From positions 992,001 through 1,056,000 of the forward strand of contig NC_085881.1 in NCBI RefSeq assembly GCF_035222275.1: a DNA stretch of 64,000 nucleotides. Direction: 5' to 3'. The notes under the pieces are model-generated. The model searched no databases, was not told where the DNA came from, and saw only the letters and a list, made by a program, of their open reading frames with translations. Positions 12,605 through 21,297 of the stretch are shown one piece after another. This DNA is from Podospora bellae-mahoneyi. Lineage: Eukaryota; Ascomycota; Sordariomycetes; Sordariales; Podosporaceae. The stretch's first letter is position 1, and every line of letters starts with the position of its first letter. The translations under genes and the position numbers were made by a program.

Positions 12605-13355
12605 TCAAAACCTCCCCAATACCCCCTCAACCCCCTCCATCTCCTCATCCCCACCCACATCATCCCCCCGCCTCTTCAACCCAACCACTCGTCCCCCGAC
12701 CCTCACAAGCAACATCCTCATCCTCTCCAACTCCTGTTCCACCTCCCCATTCCTCCCCACCAAATTCTCCTGCACACACTCCCCCGCCCCCTCAAAAGGC
12801 TCCAACAGCTTCCTCAACCCCCTCAACCTCCTCACCCGCCCCTCAACCTCCTTCCTCTCCCCCTCCAACCTCTTTAATATCCCAACCAGCTCCTCATACC
12901 TCCGCCTCTCCTCCTCGTCCTCCCCATCATCACCCCCCCATCTATCCGCCAACCTCTCAATCACCCCCCCCTCCGCTATTAATTATCAGCACCCACTCCT
13001 TTTCCTCATCATCTTGTTTTTGTATAGGTACGTACCTAAATCCTCCCCCTCCCTCACCCCTTCCCCCCCCCCCCATCCCCTCCAACTCCAGACTTTCGTA
13101 AGAAGACGAGATATAAAGCACCTCAATCTGCTCAGCAACATGCCTCGTCGCCTGTGGCGCATACACCCGTTTGCAGTGCTGCAGCACCCTGTTATTCAGC
13201 TTCGCCATCACGTCATTCACAGCCTTGTCCGGTAACTCCTCGTTTGTCGTCAGCCAGGCGCGGGACGGATGCAACGGGTTCGACAACGCGCGCGTTTGAG
13301 CACTCAAAAAGTTGGTTTTGAGGGATATGATTGTTGGTGGGGCGGTGTGTGACAT
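12605..13355 (-). CDS. fta4: Kinetochore Sim4-complex subunit Fta4-like
   Basis: The probable exons are 13355-13058 and 12975-12605, giving 222 aa. The N-terminus (PPTIISLKTNFLSAQTRALS, then HPSRAW, LPDKAV, KLNNRVLQHCKRVY and RHVAEQIEVLY) matches my memory of the Fta4 family. This is a subunit of the Sim4/CCAN inner-kinetochore complex, thought to correspond to Nkp1. The second exon is a charged coiled coil (RRRYEELVGILKRLEGERKE). The strongest-looking donor, GTACGT at about 13027-13032, gives the wrong phase. The GTGAGG donor just after 13058 keeps the frame, so I prefer it. The intron edge is rich in G homopolymers (a 12-base C run at 13063-13074 on the plus strand and an 8-base run at 12964-12971), so an indel there is the alternative explanation. 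Family is probable; exon structure is uncertain. Confidence 0.68.
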
Positions 13356-13832
13356 CTTGTCCGCTACCTACGACGGAAAAATAAAACCAGAGAAGAAGAG
13401 TAGATGTGACTCGGGGGTGATTTTGTCGGTGAGTTGTAAGTTGGAAGTTGAGCAAGTCGTGTAAGTTGACTGTTGTGAGTGAAAAGGCGACCAATGAGAT
13501 GAATGGATGGCTGGGTTGTTGTTGTTTGATCAGAATGAAGGGTTAGGGTTGAACTCGGGCTTCACAAACCATGAACTTCATGACATCTTAGACTTCACAA
13601 CATCACCACACTGCGAAGCAGATTGGCCAAACCAACGCTCTCTATTATTACCAGTAAACTGCCAAAGCATGCAGCTTTGATCGTATGGTATAATCGCTTC
13701 ATTGCCACGGACATACACCGGAGCAAGACGTATGACTCTGATCAGAGCCTTCCCAAATGCAAACCTCACATGCTTCATCCCTCTTACCGGCCCATAGAAC
13801 CCCAAAATTTGACGCTCCCTCTTCGTCTCCTC
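13356..13832. other. Short intergenic region
   Basis: Upstream of the Fta4-like gene and downstream of the membrane-protein locus. No gene or repeat recognised. Confidence 0.5.
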
Positions 13833-15034
13833 TCAAGTCTCCCTATCCACAGAATATCTGCCAGCATCCCCAAAAGTCCACATCAACATGTCGGCAATAT
13901 CACCCGCCAACCTTCTCATCTCTTGGTCCAATCCTCCATGTTGAGGCAGGTCAGGGTTCCCAAACAGCTCGATCCACTGGGGCACCATAACATTCACTCG
14001 AGCCTTTCTCTCGTCCATACTGGGTTCCCCATGTATTCTGCAGGCCATGGTAATAAAGTCGGAGATGGTTGGTGGATAGACACGCGACCTCCTCACTAGA
14101 TCCGTAATCTTGTTCTCGCAAGCCTGTGCCCGCTCTAACAAGCTGGGTACCTCGTCCATAGAGTCCTTGAGAAGTTTGATGACCTGAACACGCTGAGCCT
14201 GAGCTTCGATGTGTTCCTTGTAGGCACTGTGGTGCTGGTTAGCTTCTGTGATCATTGCTTATCGAAGAGGGGTGGAGACGCACTGTTGGCAGCAAGAGAC
14301 TGTATAGCCAAAAATAATGACTGGGATGGCCCAGTATGTTTGCAGTAGTGTACAGCTCACGAACTATTTGCTATGTTAGCGGTGTATCTTGAAGTGGCCA
14401 GGAAGTTAGTGGAAACATTCACCGTCAGAAGGAACAGTAGGATGCCGTTGTACAGGAAACGACGGTTGAACTGGTTGCATGCCGCGACATAAACGGACCA
14501 AGTCGTAGCCAAATCACCAAGTCCAATTCTGGGCCTCACCCGTGGCCCTCCCTCAAGCTTGCTTCTGAGTTCCCGCAAAGTGTTGCCCCACTTGTGCGCC
14601 TGTTTACGGAGTTGGATGGCGCTCCTCAGGTGCTGGACAAGCCTAGTCCTTGAGATCAAGTCGAACTCGATTTGGAGGTCCTCTGCGTCGTGGTCGAAGT
14701 TGCCCTCGCATCGGCTGGACACGCTAAGCGCATGTATAATATCGTCGCAAAGAACAAAGATGCTGATGACGTCGTCGTGGCCCGGCCGATAGAAGATGTC
14801 GTGGAGGGATGCCAGATCAGCGTGCCAACAGGACAGCTCATTCTCGACAATACGTGGCACGTCTTCCAACTTGGTCACGTCTTCCAACTTGGTCACGTCT
14901 TCCAACTTGGGTCCGTGTTCCAACTTGGGCCCGTGTTCCAACTTGGGCCCGTCTTCCAACTTGGGGAATGGCATGGTTCGTCTTCGAGTAAAAAGGAAGC
15001 TGATGGATTCAAGAAATGTCCGCAGCAGAATCAT
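13833..15034 (-). CDS. Unrecognised membrane protein with hexapeptide repeats; one in-frame TAA splits the frame
   Basis: Exon 1 is 15034-14423 and exon 2 starts at 14363 after a GTGAAT...AAATAG intron of 60 nt. The first 60 residues carry six copies of a hexapeptide (KLEDVT / KLEHGP / KLEDGP), coded by an 18-nt tandem repeat at 14861-14966. A Glu/Asp/His-rich helical stretch follows. Two hydrophobic segments span the splice junction (FLYNGILLFLLT and WAIPVIIFGYTVSCC), suggesting a membrane hairpin. The frame then meets TAA at 14259-14261 (238 aa). Immediately after it the same frame stays open for 141 more codons to 13833: a helical, charged segment (AYKEHIEAQAQRVQVIKLLK...) ending in VDRET. 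Read-through would give about 380 residues. I do not recognise the family. It could be one gene carrying a nonsense change, one gene with stop read-through, or two overlapping small genes (the downstream part has its own ATG at 14255, 3 nt after the TAA). Another possible start is Met at 14974. Confidence 0.55.
14861..14966. repeat. 18-nt tandem repeat, about six copies, inside a coding frame
   Basis: The unit GTCTTCCAACTTGGTCAC begins at 14861 and recurs every 18 bases at 14879, 14897, 14915, 14933 and 14951. The last copies vary (TCAC becomes TCCG or GCCC). On the minus strand each unit encodes the hexapeptide KLEDVT or KLEHGP, so copy-number change would keep the frame. Confidence 0.92.
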
Positions 15035-15805
15035 GATGTCGACTGTTTCTCGGTTAGATTGGGGAGAAAGTGAGAGATGATAAGAAGTAAGTGTATCAGT
15101 AAGTGTATCAGTAAGTGTTGGAAGTGAAGAAAAGAAAGAAATAAGTGATCCAGGAAAGAAAACCGCCTGATATACTTGGAAAAAACCAAGTGTTCAAATT
15201 TTACGTTGGTGGGCAAAAACGTCATGTTGCCCAGTGGCGCTTTCAACCTTTCCATGCAAAATACGGTTGTGCCAAATGACAACCTCTGGGGAAGGCATGA
15301 TAGCCATGGAGGAAGGCATGCCTGATGACCTGGGAGCACCATGGATGACAGGAAGGCATCGTCGGCGACCGCCCAATGTCCTAGGCTGCACCCTATTAAT
15401 AAAGGGGTCAGTCATGCTTGACCAAAGTCAACAAGTAGATCAGACACTGGACAAGGGGCATCCAATTGCTGCGAGATGGAAGTGTCCATGAGTCCATGAC
15501 AGTTCGCCCGTTGGAGGAGGGGCCACCGAACGTCAAGCTTCGGCAAATCATCGGACCCGACCGCTGATTGCAGCTTTGGTTGCAGGGAGAGCACCCGAGT
15601 GCGCCAAGCACTGCCGCCACAGCAAGCAGACCTAAGCAAATTGAGCGTCATCATTCAAGTGGTGCTCTGGCGAAAAAAGCTTGGGAAAGAGAAGCTCCCG
15701 TCGATATCCGTCTCCCCGCCCGCCATTGCGACGGCAAAAGGACGATAACACAACCAAACATGTGCACGGCTGCCTCGGTCTAGTTTTCCTTTTCCATCTC
15801 CCAAC
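15035..15805. other. Divergent intergenic region
   Basis: Lies between the minus-strand membrane-protein locus and the plus-strand PPR gene, so it should hold both promoters. A short direct repeat (AAGTGTATCAGT, near 15089 and 15101) is visible. No gene recognised. Confidence 0.5.
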
Positions 15806-18365
15806 ATGCGGTCGCAGTTGACTCGCAATGCCCACCGTCGACTGCTGGCCGGCGGCCCTGGCGCCCCTCCATGTCCCGCTTCTGTGCTCTCGAGCTATCA
15901 CGCCCGTGCTCGATGTCTCGCTGCCTCGACACCTTCGTTGACACTCACGACACCACCTCGAAGAACTTTCTTTGGCGTGTTTAAGAAGCCTGCCCGCGAA
16001 CTCAAAGCTCCCGACGTCCCGCCCGGCTATGAAACCTTGCTCCAGTTCAGGGCCCTCGAGGTCGAAGATGCTCGCCCACCCGAAAGAGAAGGCTTGGTCA
16101 CCGGCTTCAAGGAGTTTTTCAATCATATGAGGAAGCGCGGAGGAGCAGCAAAAATAGGCCGCCGTATCAGTGTTCCTGGGTCCATAAACTCGACCCAGGC
16201 CTTTCTAGCCGTGCGGCTGTTGCGCCATCTTTTATCCACCGAAGGCGGAGGAGACTCTTTTACGTTTGCAGATCTCAAGCTCATACTCGAGATTGCTGTG
16301 CAGCCGCCGAGAGGAAAAGCGGATAACCACCTCGAGTTGGTGAGGTTGGTGTATGGAGAAACGAAGCGGAGGATAGACCATATGCGGACCATCGGGCTGA
16401 GCGAGGAGGAGATCACGCAGGCGATTGGCATCTCGGACAGAGATCAAAGCACGTTCTTTGCCTATTTCATTACCGCCCTTACGAGGTTCGGGGCATCGCA
16501 GGAGGCTGTGGAGAGGATGAACGACTACCAGGAGAACCTCCCAAAGCCGTCGCGGGTAGGGGCCTATACTGATGATAACTTTAAGGCTATTCAGAAAGCA
16601 AACGGGATGTGGATACGGGTCCTGCGAGGGCTTGCTAACGAAGGTTTGGAAGATGAACTGATTCGATCATTCAGCAAACTGGTCAAGGAAAACGGCGTCA
16701 AGTACTCGGCTGGCGTTCACGAGATCTTGACGACATTCTACGCCGAGCGCAACAGAGTTGAAGAAACAAAGAAATGGTTTAGCAAGCCACTGTTTGCTGG
16801 GAGCATCCACCCTGAAACATACATGGCGGTGGTACGATTTGCGCTACGAAACAACGAGCAAGAGTGGCTGGAATCGGTCATGGAAGGTGTAGTCAACTCC
16901 AAGCCAACAAAGCAGGTCTGGGACGTTGTATTTCAATGGGCCGTCTTGGCCAAGGGGAAGGGCGTGGAAGATATCAAGGACATGTTCAAGGTTATGGGAT
17001 CACAAAAGACTGAAGACCCCAGCAGGAAGCTCGAACCAGATGGCGACACAATCAACTCTCTTATCAGCGCCGCTGCCGAGATCAACAACCCCTACCTGGC
17101 GGAAAGGTTTGCCATGCTTGGAATAGAGCTCCGAATACCACCAACAATCCAGACGATGCTTATACAGCTAGATTACCGACTAGACGCTGGTGACATGAGC
17201 GGCGCAGCGGAGGTGTATGGCAAGCTTCAGAAAGTCGTCCAAGGCGACGAGGACGTTCCGGTGGTCAACAAGTATCTCCGCACCCTTTGCGCCTCTTCAC
17301 AGCCACCGCTGGAGAGGATTATCAGCGTCACTGCCGACCTGGAGCACCGACATATCACGCTCGAACCGAAAACTACCAGATCCCTCTGCAGTGTCTTTTT
17401 GCGGTTTGACCAACAGTTTGAAGTCATCGATACCCTCTCACTTCACACGGTATCTTACTCTCTCGAAGAGCGCGCCATAGTCCGCCAGGCGATGATGGAC
17501 TACATCACCGACCACAAAATCAGCACGGCCCGCGTCTGGGACTGCTACCAATTACTGAAACAGTTCTTCCCGGAAACCTCGATCGAGGAGCGCGTCCGGC
17601 TCATGGACTCGTTCTTTGACCGCAAGAGACCAGATATGGCGTGTTACATCTTTGGACACATGCGCGGACACGGGAACCCAGCCCAGAGACCAAACTCGGA
17701 CATTTACGTCAAGTGCTTTGAGGGTATCGGGCGGTTCCCAGATGGGGAGTCGCTGAGGATGGTGCACAACATGCTCAAGATGGACACGACGGTGGAGATG
17801 AACACCAAGCTGTACAATGGGCTGATGCTGGCTTACGCGGCGTGCGGGGACCCGATTGATGCGTTGGGTTTCTGGAGGGATATCACGAATAGCAGGGAGG
17901 GGCCGAGCTATAACTCGTTGGCGATTGTGATGTGGGCTTGCGAGCTGGCGCCGAGGGGGGAGGAGACGGCGAGGGAGATTTGGAAGAAGATGGTGAGGAT
18001 GGATTTGGAGATTCCAAAGGTGGTGTTTGATGGGTATTTGGGGGCGTTAGCGGCGAGCGGGAAGGCGCAGGAGGAGGTGAAGAAGTTGATTGGGGAGATG
18101 GAGAGGGGGTTGGGGTTGGGGTATGGGGTTGGGGTAGAGACGTAGGTTTTTTTTTCTGTCCTCTATGATGGTGAAGTGATTTATACTGACTAATTTTAGG
18201 CTGGGGGTAACATTCAATGCCATCCCGACAATGGAAGGGAAGAACGCGTTTGCTGATTGGGCAAAGGTGGAACACCCCGAGGTATGGGCTGAGCTGGAGA
18301 AGACGGGGAGGAGGGAGACGATGGATGGGCCAAAGTACAATATTGAGAGGAGGTTTGAAGCTTGA
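15806..18365 (+). CDS. cia84: Mitochondrial PPR protein, probably complex I intermediate-associated CIA84
   Basis: Exon 1 is 15806-18141. A 58-nt intron (GTAGGT...ACTAATTTTAG) follows, then exon 2 at 18200-18365, giving 833 aa. The N-terminus (MRSQLTRNAHRRLLAGG...PPRRTFFGVFKK) is Arg-rich and lacks acidic residues, as expected for a mitochondrial presequence. The rest is alpha-helical and repeat-like, with segments such as VVNKYLRTLCASSQ, TKLYNGLMLAYAACGDPIDA and PSYNSLAIVMWACE that fit pentatricopeptide repeats. The RTFFGVFKK...PPGYETLLQFR block resembles what I remember of Neurospora CIA84, an assembly factor for the membrane arm of complex I. That assignment is by memory of the N-terminal block and size; a generic PPR protein is the alternative. 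Without the last exon the frame ends at 18145, so a single-exon model would lose 54 residues. Confidence 0.75.
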
Positions 18366-18742
18366 AGAATGTGGGTGGATTATTTAAACGATATGAACTA
18401 AAAGTCATTTCGGGGTATTTTGGTGGCCAGGGGGTGGTGGTTGGGGTTTGAAATGCAAAAAAATGTGTGTGTGTGTGTGTGTATAGAAAAGCGAATTGTA
18501 TTTCAAACTGTTGTAACTTTTGTACATATACAGATATATGAAACCACTTGGAAAGGTTGGGGTGTGGGATTTACGCAATCCAGGTTGAGATGGTTATTGT
18601 GCTGTTACAAGTTCTTCACTCGACGCTGTCCGGTTTACCTCAGGGGTGGTTGATGACAAAATGTAGCCCATTGTATTGATACAGTTCATTTGAATAATAT
18701 ACACCGACACCGTCTTCCTGTTTCTCTCATGTTGCAATTTTA
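18366..18742. other. Convergent 3' region with (GT)n run
   Basis: A 377-bp region between two converging genes. It contains a short (TG)n run at about 18464-18481 and AT-rich 3' UTR-like sequence. No gene seen. Confidence 0.6.
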
Positions 18743-19513
18743 CTAGAAATTCATGGCAGTGTTGATCCTCCCCCTCATCTTCATGACTTCGGGGTGTCTG
18801 TGGACGGATGGGTGGATGCCGAGACCGATGGCCCTCCTGATGGCCTTGGCCATCTTGCGCTGGTTGACGGGACGGAGGCCGGTGTCCTTGGAGTGCATGA
18901 TTCTGCCCAAGGGGGTCATGAATTCGGAGATCATGGAGAAGTTCTGTTTTGTCTGTGTTAGCAACTGAACTCATTTTCTTTCAGCTACTCTGCCCTCCTT
19001 TTCTCTCTGCCACAACCTCCCTCATCCTCCCCTCCTGCCTGCCCCTGATATACAACCCACTTTCATCTTTGAGCAAGGAAACCGGACTGCAAGACCTACC
19101 CTGTAATTATCCAGCGGGTTCACCCCCAACATGTCAATCACATCCCTCTTTGGGCTCTTGACGACCTTCCACTTTTTGGCCTCGGCCGGGCTCAGGTCGT
19201 GGGGGGCGTAGACGTCGCCTTCGCGCCAGCGGCGGGGGTGTTTGCGGAGGTACATGTCGGCGCGATGCTGGTGCTTGACGACATCCTCGGCGGCTTCGAA
19301 GCCGTAGTTGGTGTGGCCGGTGGGGGAGGGGGCGGAGGGTTGTTCCGGGGCGAAGAGGGAGGCGAGGATTGAGGTTGGGGAGGGGGTTGCTGTTGGGGGT
19401 TTGGTTGAAGCTGACGAGCGGGTGAGGAGGGCGGGGGAGGGGGTGGGTTGGGAGGAGTAGAATCTTGCTGGTGGCCGGAGGAGGGCTAGGGGGCGGAAGG
19501 TTTTAGTGGACAT
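18743..19513 (-). CDS. RSM18: Mitochondrial small-subunit ribosomal protein bS18m
   Basis: Exon 1 is 19513-19100 and exon 2 is 18952-18743; the 147-nt intron runs GTAGGT...AACACAG. The product is 207 aa. The C-terminus has the S18 signature: FMTPLGRIMHSKDTGLRPVN followed by QRKMAKAIRRAIGLGIHPSV. The N-terminus (MSTKTFRPLALLRPPARFYSS) is a clear mitochondrial presequence, followed by a Pro/Ser/Thr-rich linker and a fungal-type extension (YLRKHPRRWREGDVYAPHDLS). It acts in the mitoribosomal small subunit. The start at 19513 is preferred over an upstream in-frame Met (19567) because the presequence then begins directly. It is divergent to IMP3, with about 360 bp between the starts. Confidence 0.92.
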
Positions 19514-19873
19514 GGTTGCTGCTGGGGAGGGTGTGTGTGGGCGGCGCTGGCGGGGAGGTATCGTCAAGCGACCTTCAACGGTGCAGTTCGCGATAGTTTT
19601 TGGTGGGTTATTGATTTTGAGGCTTGGAATGCCGTAATTGGTTGGAAGTACAAAGCTTGATGTGGGGAGGTGGGTGGTTCTTGGCGTGAGACAGGGGTTG
19701 CGGCAGGCAGATGTGGGGGGGTGATAAGGCTCTCTCCAAAATTTCTGGTTTGCAGGATGCCATCAAGGTGCTGTTGTTTTGCTGGTGAATTTAATCAGTG
19801 ACAAACTTGCGACAAACAACAAAAGACGAAACTATCGACTTTTTGATCGGCGACAAATCGAAGAGCAGCAAGG
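19514..19873. promoter_or_regulatory. Divergent promoter region between bS18m and IMP3
   Basis: The two translation starts, of a mitochondrial and a nucleolar ribosome-related gene, lie 360 bp apart on opposite strands. No specific transcription-factor site was identified by eye; the call rests on arrangement alone. Confidence 0.55.
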
Positions 19874-20712
19874 ATGGTCAGGAAACTCAAGTTTCATGAG
19901 CAGAAGCTCTTGAAGAAGTGGGTGGTGATGGAATGATCGAGAAAGGGAGAAAGGCTAATGTGGGATGCGCAGGCATGACTTTGTCAATTACAAGCAGGAT
20001 AACAAGCATCGGGATCATGATGTTTCGAGGTATGGATTCTGTACTGTGGTTTTTGATGAATTGGGGCTAATGGTTGGTAGGCGGTATATGATTCAGAAGC
20101 CGGAGGATTATGTATGTTTTGATGGCATTGAGGATCTGGCTGTTTTGTTGCATCTGGACCATTACTGACCTTTTCAAAGCACAAATACAACAAGATTTGT
20201 GGCTCTCTTCGGCAATTGGCCCACCGTCTTAGTGTAAGTTTGGTCTCCGAATGAGTGGACTCTTGAAAACCAGCATGCTAATCCTCGATAGTTGCTTCCA
20301 CCAGATAACGAGGTCAGAAGAAAACACGAGACCCTTCTCCTGGACAAGCTCTATGACATGGGCATTCTTTCAGTGTGTGACCTCATTCCATGATAAAGCA
20401 AAGGCCCATACTGACTGGTGGTTCCAGACCAAGTCAAAGCTGTCTAATGTCGAGCACAAAGTCACAGTCTCAGCCCTTGCCAGACGGCGGTTACCAGTCG
20501 TTATGACCAGATTACGCATGGCCGAGACCGTTCAGGCTGCCACCAAGATGGTGGAGCAGGGCCATGTCCGTGTTGGTGTTGAGCAAATCCAAGATCCCAG
20601 CTTCCTGGTGACGAGAAGTATGGAGGACTTCGTCACCTGGACCGCTGACAGCAAGATCAAGCGGAACATCATGAAGTACCGCGACAAGCTGGATGATTAT
20701 GATCTGCTCTAG
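19874..20712 (+). CDS. IMP3: U3 snoRNP protein IMP3
   Basis: Six exons, 19874-19917, 19973-20029, 20081-20111, 20180-20233, 20292-20372 and 20428-20712, give 183 aa, the usual size of the family. The N-terminus [20 protein letters not shown] and the later [20 protein letters not shown] and [18 protein letters not shown] blocks are diagnostic. An S4 RNA-binding domain occupies the C-terminal half ([28 protein letters not shown]). IMP3 works with IMP4 and Mpp10 in the nucleolar SSU processome, pairing U3 snoRNA with pre-18S rRNA. The gene is intron-dense, with exons as short as 31 nt. All junctions are GT-AG and phases agree. Confidence 0.96.
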
Positions 20713-21297
20713 AGGGTTAAGGTACGGGTAGATTTGCGAGGGGCATTTGCATTTTTGGCGTTATCATGGGCGGATGATAAACTTAGGCGTTGACAAGAGT
20801 TTGCCAGTTTGGCTTTAATTATCTCGTGAGACAATCCGATTTGATTTGATGTTTGTGCTGATTCAATGGGTTGGCCTAGGTCCCTGAAGTGTACCTTCCA
20901 TGCTAAAACCAAGCCTCCTTCCCCTGATTGACCTGCCTTCGGGGCCCGTGGCAAGATTGTTCGGCGCTCTTTCCATTTATCAGATACTTTGTGGGAGTGT
21001 TTGCCACGCAAGTGTTCGATGACGGCAGACCAACATTCAATCCCCTTGCTCTACACTTCTTCCAATTCCATTCATCCTTCACCCCCGTTTAGTCTTCATT
21101 GCATCGTCTTTCGTTCATGTCCTAATTCCTATACGTTATCTTCATCTCCTCCTCCGACGTGGACAGAGGCTATTCAAACAACCAACCAACCACCAACCAT
21201 TCCTACACCCTTCGCTGGTCCAGAAGCCTCGAGGCCATCGCCTCCTGTCCCTCGTTCATCAGACTCTCTCACTCAAGTTCATTCCAACTTCACCACA
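20713..21297. other. Intergenic region and probable 5' leader of the MFS gene
   Basis: The region includes a pyrimidine-rich stretch from about 21025 to 21290, as often seen before fungal start codons. The frame of the downstream protein is open from 20989, but the ATG at 21298 in CACAATG context is the better start. No separate gene seen. Confidence 0.5.

Noticed and set aside
14861-14966. CRISPR-like regular spacing
   Set aside because: Units are contiguous 18-nt tandem copies without spacers and lie in a eukaryotic coding frame.
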